From the NCBI RefSeq assembly GCF_002210095.1, contig NZ_AQQR01000009.1, positions 94,423 to 158,422 of the forward strand: 64,000 nt of DNA, read 5' to 3'. Under the pieces are notes generated by a model. That model was not told where the DNA came from. It saw only the letters and a list, made by a program, of their open reading frames with translations, and searched no databases. This DNA is from Marinibacterium profundimaris. GTDB lineage: Bacteria; Pseudomonadota; Alphaproteobacteria; Rhodobacterales; Rhodobacteraceae. Position 1 is the stretch's first letter. The number at the start of each line of letters is the position of its first letter. Below, one piece after another: positions 7,846-17,425 of the stretch. The position numbers and the translations under genes were made by a program.

Positions 7846-9234
7846 CTAGCTTGCTACCAGCAGACGCGCGATCTCGGAGACATCGTCAAGATCGTGCAGT
7901 CGGTCGACCGTCTCGATCAGGGTTTCGCCCGCAGCCTCCGACATGCCGTCCGCGCGCGCCCAGCAGCGGCGGAATTTGGCGAGGTTCTCTTCGGCTGACA
8001 ACGGATTGGTGTAGTGGCCATAGACCGACTCCACGACGACCTCGTGCACCGCGCCCGATTTCAGCGCGACCCGAATGGTCTGCGGCGCCATGGCGCTGTG
8101 GCTGGGGTTGTCGTTCTGGATGACCGTGACATTGCGCGCGATCTCATGGGTCAGCGGGTGGGTGAGCATCTCGGCCCCGAGAAACTGTTCGACGTCGACC
8201 TGCCCATGGACAAGATACGAGCCGGCGACGAAACCCAGGCAAAGTTTCGCGTAGTTCGGCGCCGGATCGGGAATGATCGGCCGGCCGACCAGCCGCTTGA
8301 CCAGCTGTGGCACCCAGCAGGTGATTTCGGCCACGTCCTCGGCGGTGAACCCATGCTCGCCCTGAAGTCGCATCAGCCCGTCGACCACGCCGTGGGTCAG
8401 CCGGCCGGAGGGGAAGGGCTTGTGTGACATGCGCTCGATCTGGAACGCCTCGTCCAGCTCGTTCAGCCCGTGGCGGATATCCAGCCCGCCGCGTTCGAAC
8501 AGGGTAAAGAACCCGTATTGCCCGGTGAAAATGTCGGATGGCCCGAGGATCCCGTGCCTTGCGAAATCGCACGACGCGATTGCAGCGCGGGCGTTGAAAC
8601 CGACCTGCATGCCCAGCAGCGGCGAGCCCTCCACGTGCGGTTGCAGCGTACCGCAGGCCTGGCCGTATTGGTTGCCCATGGTGCGGATCAGCGTGTCGGT
8701 GTCGAAGCCTTCCAGCTTGGCCAGCGCCGCCGCAGCACCCATGCCCCCTGCGGTTGCCGGACGGAAGAAGCTGATCGGGCCGGTTGCCGACTTGCCCAGG
8801 AACAGCGAGATGTCGACCCCCAGGACGACCGCCGTGATGAAATCCTTCCCGGTGACGGGATTGCCCGCCGCGGCCCGCCGCTCGGCATAGGCCATCACCG
8901 CCGAGAGGATCGTCGCGAAGGGGTGCAGAACGGCCTCCTCGCTGACGCAGTCGTATTCCAGGCTGTGGATCTGGTAGCCGTTGACGAAGGCGGCGGCGAG
9001 GGCGGGCAGTTTCTGGCCGCTGACCCAGACCGTGGCATCGTCGCCGTGCCCCCAGCTTTGGGCGACCTTGATGATCTGGTCCAGCTTGTAGCCGTTGCAC
9101 CCCGCGACCCCGACGCCGAACGTGTCGAGAAGGAAGGTCTTGGCCTTGGACACCGAAAGGTCCGGAAGATCATCGAAGCCAGTTTCGACGACCCGCTCGG
9201 CCAGCCAGGGGAGGGGGTTTTGTTCGCGTGTCAC
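7846..9234 (-). CDS. MmgE/PrpD family protein
   Basis: This 462-residue cytoplasmic protein belongs to the family of 2-methylcitrate dehydratase and cis-aconitate decarboxylase. Family hallmarks are the N-terminal LSVSKAKTFLLDTFGVGVAG, the alpha-helical core with SLEYDCVSEEAVLHPFATILSA (shown in part), and the HKPFPSGRLTH segment near residue 285. Members dehydrate or isomerise small hydroxy-acids, but many are unassigned. The start is a GTG at 9234 with AAGGA upstream. Its position before a TRAP importer operon on the same strand suggests it acts on the imported acid. The genes usually found beside prpD (prpB, prpC) are absent, so a methylcitrate role is unlikely. Confidence 0.88.
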   Translation of the reverse strand: MTREQNPLPWLAERVVETGFDDLPDLSVSKAKTFLLDTFGVGVAGCNGYKLDQIIKVAQSWGHGDDATVWVSGQKLPALAAAFVNGYQIHSLEYDCVSEEAVLHPFATILSAVMAYAERRAAAGNPVTGKDFITAVVLGVDISLFLGKSATGPISFFRPATAGGMGAAAALAKLEGFDTDTLIRTMGNQYGQACGTLQPHVEGSPLLGMQVGFNARAAIASCDFARHGILGPSDIFTGQYGFFTLFERGGLDIRHGLNELDEAFQIERMSHKPFPSGRLTHGVVDGLMRLQGEHGFTAEDVAEITCWVPQLVKRLVGRPIIPDPAPNYAKLCLGFVAGSYLVHGQVDVEQFLGAEMLTHPLTHEIARNVTVIQNDNPSHSAMAPQTIRVALKSGAVHEVVVESVYGHYTNPLSAEENLAKFRRCWARADGMSEAAGETLIETVDRLHDLDDVSEIARLLVAS

Positions 9235-9743
9235 GTTCGTGCCGTCCTTATTCGTGCGTCCGACCGGGCGCGAGGCCGCGTGCAGCTGCGCGCGGTCGGA
9301 TTCGGATATCTTGAATTCGTTGCATCCCTATGCATCGTGAAGTTCAGGCGATCTTGAACGCAAAGTCAACTTGCCTGACATCATATAATAATAGAAAACT
9401 TTGGGTGCTGAAACTTGCGACACGTACAGGTTTCGGATGTCATGTGAATTCGCATTCATTACGAATTCAGCTTGGAGGTGCTTGCTGTGGCCGCTTTCTT
9501 CTTGTCGACCCCGGGCGCTTTGGAATGCACGTGAGGGCAGATTTCCGACCCCGCCCGGCACGGATCGTTTCAGGTTTATTCGCGACAGAGCGACTGCATG
9601 CCTGAGGGAAAAATGGTCGTTTCCGGCAAATGGGCCTCTGCCGGTGTCCTGACCCGGCCTTGCGTGGCTTGCAAAATTTTCGGTGATACGTGAAATAAAT
9701 TCGTGCAAAAACATGCCAACGACCCAGAGATGCGGGATCCTGG
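9235..9743. promoter_or_regulatory. Divergent intergenic region with an inverted repeat (9445-9469)
   Basis: This 509-base gap separates the minus-strand MmgE/PrpD gene from the plus-strand LacI gene. It is more A/T-rich than the genes. TGAATTCG at 9445-9452 is repeated inverted as CGAATTCA at 9462-9469 with a nine-base spacer, a plausible LacI-type operator. I see no convincing coding frame. The unusual length for a simple divergent promoter leaves room for a small RNA or several operators, neither of which can be shown here. Confidence 0.4.
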
Positions 9744-10727
9744 ATGAAGAAAGTGACCGCCAAGGATGTTGCCGACGCCTGCGGGTTTTCCACCGCGGCC
9801 GTCTCGCGCGCCTTCCGGAAAGGCAGCCCGATCTCGGACGCGATGCGCGAGACGATTCTGCGCACGTCGCGCGAGATGGGCTATGTCTCTCCGTCGGCCC
9901 GTTCGGTCGCCGCGATGACAACCGGGACGATCACGCTTGTCACCGGCAGCCTGGAAAATCCCTTCTACCCGTTGGTCGCCTCTGCCTTGTCGCAAGAAAT
10001 CCAGGCCAGGGGGCGCCGCATGATCCTGCATGCCGCACCGCCGGGCAGCGATGTGGACAGCCTTCTGGGACAGGTGCTGGACCTGAAGTCGGACGCCACC
10101 ATCGTGACGTCCAGCCTGATGTCCTCGCGCATTGCCAAGGCCTGTCGGGACCACGCCATGCCCGTGGTGCTGTTCAACCGCGTGCAGCCTGACCTTGGGA
10201 TGACGGCGGTCACCTGCGACAATTATGGCGGCGGGCGGTTGGTTGCGCAGCGGTTCGCCGCAACCGGGCGCACCCGGATCGCGATGATCGGAGGCCGCGC
10301 CGACACGTCGACCCAGCTTGAACGCGCGCGCGGCTTTCGCGATGCGCTTGAAGAAGCGGGGCTGGACCTGCGCCATCATGTGACCGGCAGTTACCGCTAT
10401 GCCCCCGCATTCGAGGCGATGTCGGAGCTTCTTGCCGTTCCCGGAGATATTGATGCGGTCTTCTGCGTTAACGACATCATGGCGCTTGCGGCTGTTGATG
10501 CGGCGCGCGCAAGGGGGGTTCGCATTCCCGATGACGTGGCGGTGATCGGCTTTGACGATATCCCCATGGCGGCCTGGCCCTCCTATGATCTGACGACCGT
10601 GCGCCAGCCGCTGAACCGCATGGTCAACGAGACGCTCGACCTGATCGACACGCTGCTCCGCGACAAGGGCAGCAAGGGCGCCATCCGGATCATGCCGGTG
10701 CGCCTGATCGAACGCGGCTCAGCGTGA
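9744..10727 (+). CDS. LacI family transcriptional regulator
   Basis: This 327-residue DNA-binding protein has a LacI helix-turn-helix at residues 1-25 ([21 protein letters not shown]) and a periplasmic-binding-protein-like effector domain. The C-terminal part contains [21 protein letters not shown] and [13 protein letters not shown], both typical. Such proteins usually repress sugar or organic-acid genes until an effector binds. It is divergent from the MmgE/PrpD-TRAP genes and 85 bases upstream of the histidinol-dehydrogenase-like gene, so it probably controls both sides. The hinge helix region (SPSARSVA) is less standard than in LacI itself. Confidence 0.92.
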   Translation: MKKVTAKDVADACGFSTAAVSRAFRKGSPISDAMRETILRTSREMGYVSPSARSVAAMTTGTITLVTGSLENPFYPLVASALSQEIQARGRRMILHAAPPGSDVDSLLGQVLDLKSDATIVTSSLMSSRIAKACRDHAMPVVLFNRVQPDLGMTAVTCDNYGGGRLVAQRFAATGRTRIAMIGGRADTSTQLERARGFRDALEEAGLDLRHHVTGSYRYAPAFEAMSELLAVPGDIDAVFCVNDIMALAAVDAARARGVRIPDDVAVIGFDDIPMAAWPSYDLTTVRQPLNRMVNETLDLIDTLLRDKGSKGAIRIMPVRLIERGSA

Positions 10728-10812
10728 AGAAATTTCAGTCAGCCCGGCAGATCTTGCATCCGGACGCCGCGCCTCCTTACAGCTTGGCAAACCAGTCATC
10801 GGAGGAAATTTC

Positions 10813-12123
10813 ATGACCGTTACCTACCTGAAGTCCGGCAAGCCCGCCGGCGAACGCTCCGAGGACGACGCGAAGGTCCGTGCCACTGTCGACGCGACGC
10901 TGCGGGATATCGAAACCCGTGGCGATGCCGCCGTCCGCGATCTGTCCGAACGGTTCGACAATTACTCGCCGCCCGCTTTCCGGCTCAGCGCCTCCGAGAT
11001 CGAGGCGATCATGTCGCGTGTCAGCGAACGGGACATGCAAGACATCGTCTTCGCTCAGGAGCAGGTCCGCAATTTCGCGCAGGCGCAACGCGACTCGATG
11101 CTGGACATCGAGGTCGAAACCCTTCCCGGGGTCGTGCTGGGCCACAAGAACATTCCCGTCCAGTCGGTCGGGTGTTACGTGCCGGGCGGGAAATTCCCCA
11201 TGGTCGCCTCGGCGCACATGTCGGTTGCCACCGCCTCGGTCGCCGGTGTGCCGCGCATCGTCGCCGCCACCCCGCCGTTCAAGGGCGAGCCGAACCCTGC
11301 CGTGATCGCAGCGATGCACCTGGGCGGCGCGCATGAGATTTACGTTCTGGGCGGCATCCAGGCCGTCGGCGCCATGGCCATCGGCACGGAAACCATCGAT
11401 CCGGTGGACATGCTGGTCGGCCCGGGCAACGCCTTCGTGGCCGAGGCCAAGCGCCAGCTGTATGGCCGTGTCGGCATCGACCTGTTCGCCGGCCCGACCG
11501 AGACCATGGTCATCGCCGACGACACCGTCGATGCGGAACTCTGCGCGACCGACCTGCTCGGGCAGGCCGAGCATGGTTACAATTCTCCCGCGGTTCTGCT
11601 GACCAACAGCCGGAAGCTGGCCGAGGACACGCTGGCCGAGATCGACCGGCTGCTGGCCATCCTGCCGACTGCCGACACCGCAAGCGTAAGCTGGCGCGAT
11701 TATGGCGAGGTGATCCTGTGCGATGACCACGACGAGATGCTGGCCGTGGCCAATGACATCGCCAGCGAACATGTGCAGGTCATGACCGACCGGGACGACT
11801 GGTACCTTGAGAACATGCACAGCTATGGCGCGCTGTTCCTGGGGCCCCGCACCAATGTCGCGAATGGCGACAAGGTGATCGGGACGAACCACACCCTGCC
11901 CACCAAGAAGGCCGGGCGTTACACCGGCGGGCTCTGGGTCGGAAAGTTCCTGAAAACGCACAGCTATCAGCGTGTGACCACCGACGAGGCCGCAGCACAG
12001 ATCGGGGCCTATGGATCCCGCCTGTGCATGCTTGAAGGTTTCGTGGGCCATGCCGAACAATGCAACGTCCGGGTGCGCCGCTATGGCAAGCGCAACATCC
12101 CCTACGGCGCGGCGGCGGAATGA
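10813..12123 (+). CDS. Histidinol-dehydrogenase-family NAD-dependent dehydrogenase (catabolic type)
   Basis: This 436-residue cytoplasmic enzyme has the HisD fold, which oxidises an alcohol in two steps via an aldehyde to an acid using NAD and zinc. The zinc and catalytic residues are kept: QAEHG near residue 252, SEHVQV near 320, GDKVIGTNH near 355, and the late HAEQ near 415. Context argues against histidine synthesis, because no other his genes are nearby and a LacI regulator, an SDR and a TRAP importer surround it. HpsN, which oxidises dihydroxypropanesulfonate in Ruegeria, belongs to this branch. The real substrate here is unknown. GGAGGAAA precedes the ATG. Confidence 0.82.
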   Translation: MTVTYLKSGKPAGERSEDDAKVRATVDATLRDIETRGDAAVRDLSERFDNYSPPAFRLSASEIEAIMSRVSERDMQDIVFAQEQVRNFAQAQRDSMLDIEVETLPGVVLGHKNIPVQSVGCYVPGGKFPMVASAHMSVATASVAGVPRIVAATPPFKGEPNPAVIAAMHLGGAHEIYVLGGIQAVGAMAIGTETIDPVDMLVGPGNAFVAEAKRQLYGRVGIDLFAGPTETMVIADDTVDAELCATDLLGQAEHGYNSPAVLLTNSRKLAEDTLAEIDRLLAILPTADTASVSWRDYGEVILCDDHDEMLAVANDIASEHVQVMTDRDDWYLENMHSYGALFLGPRTNVANGDKVIGTNHTLPTKKAGRYTGGLWVGKFLKTHSYQRVTTDEAAAQIGAYGSRLCMLEGFVGHAEQCNVRVRRYGKRNIPYGAAAE

Positions 12124-12878
12124 TCGGCGCGCCCGACTTCCGGCTTGACGGCAAACGCGCCCTGGTCACGGGTGCGGGGCGCGGCATCGGCCGCGCCATC
12201 GCCGAAGCCTATGCGGCCTCCGGGGCAGAGGTGACCCTGCTGGCACGGACCGGCGCCGAGATCGAAGAGGTCGCGGCGGATCTTCGCGCCGCGGGGTTCA
12301 GCGCCAGCGCCATCGCTGCCGACATCACCGATGTCGCGGGGTTCGAGGCGCTGGTGTCGGACCAGCCGGCCTTCGATATCCTGGTCAACAATGCCGGCAC
12401 CAACCGTCCCAAACCACTGAGCGACGTCACCGAAGACGATTACGACGCGGTCATGGGGCTGAACCTGCGCTCGACGGTCTTCGCGACCAGGGCCGTCACC
12501 GCGCGGATGATCTCGGAGGGTAAGGCCGGGTCGGTCATCAACATGTCCTCTCAGATGGGTCATGTCGGCGCGGCCAACCGCACGCTTTACTGCGCGTCCA
12601 AATGGGCGCTTGAAGGCTTTACCAAGGCCCTGTCGGTGGAGCTTGGCCCGCATCGCATTCGCGTCAACACGATCTGCCCGACCTTCGTCGAGACCCCGCT
12701 GACGAAACCGTTCTTCGAGGACGAGAGCTTTCGCGCCTCGGTCCTGAACAAGATCAAGCTGGGGCGGATCGGCCAGGTCGAGGATATCACCGGCGCGGCG
12801 GTCTACCTGGCCTCGGATGCCTCGTCGCTGATGACCGGCAGCGCCGTCATGCTGGATGGCGGCTGGACCGCCGACTGA
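12120..12878 (+). CDS. SDR family oxidoreductase
   Basis: This is a classical short-chain dehydrogenase of 252 residues that uses NAD(P). The cofactor motif TGAGRGIG lies near residues 17-24, NNAG near 89, the catalytic serine in NMSSQMG, and the YCASK tyrosine/lysine pair near residue 159. An upstream in-frame ATG exists, but the start at 12120 overlaps the preceding stop (ATGA) and gives the normal N-terminus. It probably works with the HisD-like enzyme on the same hydroxylated substrate, for example by changing its configuration through a keto intermediate. That last point is inference. Confidence 0.9.
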   Translation: MIGAPDFRLDGKRALVTGAGRGIGRAIAEAYAASGAEVTLLARTGAEIEEVAADLRAAGFSASAIAADITDVAGFEALVSDQPAFDILVNNAGTNRPKPLSDVTEDDYDAVMGLNLRSTVFATRAVTARMISEGKAGSVINMSSQMGHVGAANRTLYCASKWALEGFTKALSVELGPHRIRVNTICPTFVETPLTKPFFEDESFRASVLNKIKLGRIGQVEDITGAAVYLASDASSLMTGSAVMLDGGWTAD

Positions 12879-12889
12879 CACGGCAGGCT

Positions 12890-12920
12890 GGCCCGACAAG
12901 GACAAGGGTCCCGTCGGGCC
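12890..12920. terminator. Hairpin between convergent genes
   Basis: GGCCCGAC (12890-12897) pairs with GTCGGGCC (12913-12920). It sits between the stop codons of the SDR gene and the racemase-family gene, suiting a two-way terminator. No T-run is present. Confidence 0.5.
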
Positions 12921-12953
12921 GGCCGTGCCACCCGATGGCCGGGCATGGCAAGG

Positions 12954-13703
12954 TCAGGACACCATCTGCGTCAACCGCGCCAGTGTCTCGGGGCGCAGGT
13001 CGACCCCGGTGCCGCCCGGGGGGCGTGACCGGGCCATCGTTTCCGCGACGCTGACGGCGGTGGCGAAGGGATTGACCACCGCGCGCGTGCATTCCCGCGC
13101 GACATCCGCCGCGATCGGAGACATACAGGTACAGCCGAGGATAAGGTACTCCGCCCCGTCCTCGGCCTCGGCATGCCGGCACGAGGCAACGATGCGGGCA
13201 AAGGTGTCGGGATCTCCGGATTGCATCCGGGATATGAAGGCGTCTGGACGGGTGTCGGCCTGCAGGATGTCCTCTTCCATCACGTTTCGGATGCTGGCCA
13301 GGTTCGCGGCGACGCCGTGCAGGCGCACGTTGTTTTCATGGATGAAGTTGGTCGATCCCGGCCAGACCGTCACGATCGAGAACCGCGTGCCAAGCAGCCT
13401 GCCGAAGGTCAGCGCGGCTTCGCCCGCGCCGATGACGGGAATGTCGAGCGTCTCGCGCAGGACAGCCACCGCGTAATCGGCCGTGCTCACGCAGACGATC
13501 GCGTCGCAGCCGTCCCGCGCGGCGCGCAGCCCGGCTTCCAGGTAATTGACCTGCTGCATGGCCAGTTCCACCGGCGTATGCGCGAAGATCGCGGCGGTCA
13601 CGGGGTACATCTCAAGCTGTGTATCCGGGTGAACCACCGCCGCCAGTTCGGGCGGGACATGACCGGGCCGGTCCGCGGCGGTGCCGAGCAGTCCGATTTT
13701 CAT
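12954..13703 (-). CDS. Asp/Glu/hydantoin racemase family protein
   Basis: This 249-residue cytoplasmic protein resembles cofactor-independent racemases and maleate isomerases, which use two cysteines as acid and base. The first expected cysteine is Cys71 (IVCVSTADYAV), and the second lies in LGCTCMSP (Cys191/Cys193). The motif after the first cysteine differs from that of true glutamate racemases, so the reaction is open: amino-acid or hydantoin racemisation, or C-C/C=C isomerisation. The start overlaps the stop of the alpha/beta-hydrolase gene (13700-13703), so the two are one transcription unit. Confidence 0.8.
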   Translation of the reverse strand: MKIGLLGTAADRPGHVPPELAAVVHPDTQLEMYPVTAAIFAHTPVELAMQQVNYLEAGLRAARDGCDAIVCVSTADYAVAVLRETLDIPVIGAGEAALTFGRLLGTRFSIVTVWPGSTNFIHENNVRLHGVAANLASIRNVMEEDILQADTRPDAFISRMQSGDPDTFARIVASCRHAEAEDGAEYLILGCTCMSPIAADVARECTRAVVNPFATAVSVAETMARSRPPGGTGVDLRPETLARLTQMVS

Positions 13704-15175
13704 GAGGCCAGACCTTCGTCAGGGGCGCAGGCAAGGTCGAGCAGCCGCACGCCGCCGCGCCTGGACAGCCGATGGGCGACGAAGGCGGCATGCAGCCGCG
13801 CGATATCCATCCCGGCGACACGATCCTCCGCCCTGGCGGCGCAGAGCTCCTCCTGCCGGATCTCGTACCACAGCGCCATGAGATCGGCGCCGTCCCAGCG
13901 TTCCGGAAGGGGCGGATCCTCGGGCGTCCATCCATGCGCGGGCACAGGGACGGGCACCGGAGCAGGCTCTGCGGTCAGGCGCGGAAGCCGCGCGGCCAGC
14001 GCCCCGGTCAGCCGCGCCGCCTGACCAAGCCCGAGAAGGCCGGCCTCCGGCAGGCCCAGATGATCGAGCAGCGCGGCGATTGCGGCGGAGGTCGCGCCCA
14101 GCGGATCGCTGTCGCCTGACGCCTCGGTCAGGCCGCAGCCGGGCAGTTCGGGAACCAGCACGGGCCGGTGCACGGCCTGACGCCGCGCCACGTCCGCCGC
14201 GGTCAGGCCGGAGCCGGGGAGCGGGTGCAGCAGAACGAGCGGCTGACCCTTGGCGCCGCGATCGTGGAACCGGAAGAACTGGTTGCCGGGCGCGACCTGA
14301 AGCGCGCCGTCGCGCCGGATTTCGGCGGGCGGCGGGGCAGGGGTCCGCGCCGCGCCGGGCAGGCTCTGCATAAGGTCGGCCACGCGGTCGAGCCAGTCGG
14401 ACTGTGCCGCGGGGCAGGAGGCGATGCTGTCGCCCGGCCGCGCCGGCGGCAGCCGGTCGAGGTGCCCGTGCAGCAGGTCCGAGGTCCGCGCGAAGACATG
14501 GCAGGGCACGGTCAGCGCCGCGTAGACCTCGGCGGCGCTAAACCGGAAAGACGCGGCATAGGCGGTGGCGTAATGCGGCCCGGCCCGCAGGAAATCGTCG
14601 AACACCGCGCGGTGCTTGTCCAGCGGCGTGGGGGCGGGCAGGGCTGCCGCCTGACCGCGCAGGTACCAGGGGAAGAACCCGTACTGATCGCGCACCCGGG
14701 ACCAGAGCCGCGCCACGTGCGAGCCATCCCACGCAGGCTCGAACGGCACGAGATACGAGGTCTCGTAATCCTCGCGCTCGCGAGGGGTGAACACCGGATA
14801 GCCGTCAAGAACGAGCCCCGACACAAGGTCCGGCCGCCTTTGGCCAAGTGCCGCGGCGATGGTGGAGCCGGTATGGGTGCCGTAGACCCGCAGGCCGGTG
14901 AGCCCGAGCAGATCGAACGCCGCGGCAATGGCATCGGCGAAATCGTCGATCTCGGGGAAGCGCAGGGGCAGCGGGTCCGAAAGACCATAGCCGGGCGTGT
15001 CGATGGCGAAGACCGTGAAGCTTCGTGCCAGGTGCGATGCAAGCGGATCGAGCACATGGGTGCTGCGCGGGGATTCATGCAGCAGCACCACCGGTGGACC
15101 TTCACCGTAGCGTCTGTAATGGAGGCATTGGCCGCCCGGGCTGACGATATGGCTTTGGGAACTGGGGTGATGCAT
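13700..15175 (-). CDS. Tandem alpha/beta-hydrolase-fold protein without nucleophile serines
   Basis: This 491-residue protein has two alpha/beta-hydrolase-like halves. The first half (residues 10-290) shows VVLLHESPRS, IDTPGYGLSD and the nucleophile elbow GTHTGS, where the usual serine is His101. The second half (from about residue 305) shows LVLLHPLPGSG, then LLGLGQAAR at the elbow position, again with no serine. Both halves may thus be non-hydrolytic, or use another residue. I chose the ATG at 15175 because GGGAGG lies just upstream; an open frame extends to 15292. It is co-transcribed with the racemase-family gene and divergent from the amidohydrolase operon. Confidence 0.75.
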   Translation of the reverse strand: MHHPSSQSHIVSPGGQCLHYRRYGEGPPVVLLHESPRSTHVLDPLASHLARSFTVFAIDTPGYGLSDPLPLRFPEIDDFADAIAAAFDLLGLTGLRVYGTHTGSTIAAALGQRRPDLVSGLVLDGYPVFTPREREDYETSYLVPFEPAWDGSHVARLWSRVRDQYGFFPWYLRGQAAALPAPTPLDKHRAVFDDFLRAGPHYATAYAASFRFSAAEVYAALTVPCHVFARTSDLLHGHLDRLPPARPGDSIASCPAAQSDWLDRVADLMQSLPGAARTPAPPPAEIRRDGALQVAPGNQFFRFHDRGAKGQPLVLLHPLPGSGLTAADVARRQAVHRPVLVPELPGCGLTEASGDSDPLGATSAAIAALLDHLGLPEAGLLGLGQAARLTGALAARLPRLTAEPAPVPVPVPAHGWTPEDPPLPERWDGADLMALWYEIRQEELCAARAEDRVAGMDIARLHAAFVAHRLSRRGGVRLLDLACAPDEGLAS

Positions 15176-15410
15176 GCCGGTGCCTCCCGCTGTTGGCCCG
15201 ACCATGAAAGGCGCCACCTTGCCATGGGTAAAGCGATGATTGCTGACCTGTGACTTAGGAAATCTAAGGTCGGGTCCCGGCAGCGGCCACATGGGGCACC
15301 GGGCAAGGTACCTCGCCTTAGAAAAGCTAACTCATTGCCAAGATTTCGTCTGTTGAGCGGTCGGGTCCTGCCCGCCACGCTTCATGGAAACGCAATCCGG
15401 AGGACGGAAC

Positions 15411-16271
15411 TTGGTCCAGGCGATCGACATCATCTGCAATCTTTTCACCCCCACCGAAGTTGAGAACGACCAGACCGGGCTGGACGACACCTTCAAGGCC
15501 CAGGTCCGCATGGCCAGGGCCGACTGGGGCGGCGTCGAGATGGACGACTACATCCGGCGCATGGACGAGGCAGGAATCGAACGCTCTTTCCTGGCCGCTG
15601 TGCGCTGTGGCGACATGAACATCAAGGGCTCTTACGAGATCTCTTACGAAAGGGTGGCCGAGGTCTGTGCGAAATACCCCGACCGCTTCAGCGGTCTGGC
15701 GGGGCTTGACCCGACGCGGGGCATGCAGGGGCTGCGCGATCTGGACATGGCCGTGAAGGACTATGGCTTCATCGGGGCGCATTTCTATCCGCACTGGTTC
15801 GGCCTCGCCCCGGATCACGCCAAGTGGTACCCCTATTACGCCAAGTGCTGCGAGCTCGACATCCCGGTGATGCTGCAGGTCGGGCACAACCTGGTCTATT
15901 CGCGCGAGCGGCGCCTGCCGTCGGTCGGACGGCCCATCGCGCTGGACCAGGTCGCCATCGATTTCCCGGATCTCGCGATCATCGGCATCCATATCGGCGT
16001 GCCCTGGACCGACGAGATGATCTCGATGGCGTGGAAACATGCCAATATCTACATCGGCGTCGACGCCTATGCGCCCAAGCACTGGCCACCGCAGATCGTG
16101 CATTACCTCAACACCTATGGCCGCGGGAAGGTGCTGTTCGGCACCGACTGGCCGGTGATCGACCCGATCCGGGGCGTGTCCGAGATCGCGGCGATGGGCC
16201 TCCGGCCCGAGTCGCACGAGGCGCTGATGCGGGATACGGCCGTGTCGCTCTTCAAGCTGGATGCCGGCTGA
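15411..16271 (+). CDS. Amidohydrolase-2-fold protein (ACMSD-like) with altered metal motif
   Basis: This TIM-barrel protein of about 286 residues resembles the amidohydrolase-2 family of decarboxylases and hydrolases. The later metal and catalytic elements are present: HFYPHWFG, LQVGHNL, IGIHIGVPW and FGTDWPV. The N-terminal HxH motif that normally binds the first metal ligands is replaced by ICN in AIDIICNLFTP. The TTG at 15411 has GGAGG at 15399-15403 and gives the usual N-terminus; an ATG at 15384 lacks a ribosome site. It opens an operon with an acyl-CoA dehydrogenase and CoA ligase, so it probably acts on a carboxylic acid in that pathway. Confidence 0.75.
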   Translation: MVQAIDIICNLFTPTEVENDQTGLDDTFKAQVRMARADWGGVEMDDYIRRMDEAGIERSFLAAVRCGDMNIKGSYEISYERVAEVCAKYPDRFSGLAGLDPTRGMQGLRDLDMAVKDYGFIGAHFYPHWFGLAPDHAKWYPYYAKCCELDIPVMLQVGHNLVYSRERRLPSVGRPIALDQVAIDFPDLAIIGIHIGVPWTDEMISMAWKHANIYIGVDAYAPKHWPPQIVHYLNTYGRGKVLFGTDWPVIDPIRGVSEIAAMGLRPESHEALMRDTAVSLFKLDAG

Positions 16272-16273
16272 CC

Positions 16274-17425
16274 ATGCCCTACGAAGACCCCTTCATGACA
16301 TCGGACCAGGCCGAGATCCTGCGCTCGATCGACCGCTGCATGGCGCGTCACCTCCCGCCCGAGGCGGTGCGGAAGCACGACATGGAGCACAGCTTTCCCG
16401 AGGGGCTTCTCAAGGCCTTCGGCGAGCTCGGGATCCTCGGCCTGCCATTCCCGGAAGACCACGGCGGGCTGGCGCAGGACTGGACCACCGTGTCGCTGGT
16501 GCAGGAGCGGCTGGGCTATCACGCGGCGATCGCCGCGGCGCTGTATTCGATCACGGTGGATTTCGGCGGCATGACCCTGATGACCGCCGGGACCGGGGCG
16601 CAGAAAGAGAGGCTGCTGCCGGGGCTGGTGGCGGGCGATCTGCAATTCGCGCTGGCCCTGACCGAACCGCAGGCGGGAACCGATGCGGCGGCGCTGACGA
16701 CGAAGGCCACGCGCACCGAAACCGGCTGGCGCGTCAGCGGGCGCAAGATCTGGATCAGCCTGGCCGACACCGCCGATTATCTTGTCACGCCCTGCCGGAC
16801 CGAACCGGGCAGCACCGGCAAGCGCGGCATCACCATGCTGATGATCCCGCGCCAAAGCGACGGGATCGCGATGACCGTGATCCCGAAGCTGGGGACCCAC
16901 GCGATGGTCTCCTACGAGGTGACCTTCGATGACGTCGAGGTGGGGCAAGAGGCTTTGATCGGCACCGAGGGCGATGGCTTTCGCGTGCTGATGTCAACCC
17001 TGCAGTACAGCCGGGCCGGCCAGGCGGCCAATGCTCTGGGTCAGGCGCAGGCCGCAATCGACCTGGGACGATCCCACGCGATCGAGCGGCGGCAGTTCGG
17101 CCAGAGGCTGGCCGATTTCCAGGTGCTGCGGCACCGGCTCGTCGACATGCAGATGCGGGTCGATCAGGCGCGGCTGACGCTCTATGACCTGGCGCGGCGG
17201 ATCTCGGAAGGGCATCCCTGCCGCAAGGAATCCGCGACGACAAAGGTCCTCGCCTCCGAGGCGCTGCAATACGTGACGCATCACGGCATGCAGATCATGG
17301 CCAGCGCGGGCTATGCGGCGGAAAGCGACATGAACCGATACTGGCGGGACGGACGGCTGCTGAGCTTCGGCGAAGGCGCCAACGAAATGCTGCGCGACCT
17401 GATCGCGCGAGAGATGGACCTATGA
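16274..17425 (+). CDS. Acyl-CoA dehydrogenase family protein
   Basis: This FAD enzyme of 383 residues oxidises an acyl-CoA at the alpha-beta position. The family segments are present: the helical N-terminal domain, LALTEPQAGTDAAAL and SGRKIWISLADTADY in the middle domain, and a C-terminal helical domain. The usual catalytic glutamate is seen in FGEGANEML near residue 371. The start at 16274 lies two bases after the amidohydrolase stop; another ATG at 16295 is possible. The stop overlaps the CoA ligase start (ATGA). Which acyl-CoA is used cannot be told. Confidence 0.9.
   Translation: MPYEDPFMTSDQAEILRSIDRCMARHLPPEAVRKHDMEHSFPEGLLKAFGELGILGLPFPEDHGGLAQDWTTVSLVQERLGYHAAIAAALYSITVDFGGMTLMTAGTGAQKERLLPGLVAGDLQFALALTEPQAGTDAAALTTKATRTETGWRVSGRKIWISLADTADYLVTPCRTEPGSTGKRGITMLMIPRQSDGIAMTVIPKLGTHAMVSYEVTFDDVEVGQEALIGTEGDGFRVLMSTLQYSRAGQAANALGQAQAAIDLGRSHAIERRQFGQRLADFQVLRHRLVDMQMRVDQARLTLYDLARRISEGHPCRKESATTKVLASEALQYVTHHGMQIMASAGYAAESDMNRYWRDGRLLSFGEGANEMLRDLIAREMDL

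Noticed and set aside
9487..9534. A 15-codon GTG-start peptide after GGAGG in the LacI upstream gap
   Set aside because: It is too short, has no conserved feature and cannot be told apart from chance.
10813..12123. Calling the HisD-family gene hisD or hpsN
   Set aside because: No histidine genes and no sulfonate-lyase genes lie nearby; only family membership can be supported.
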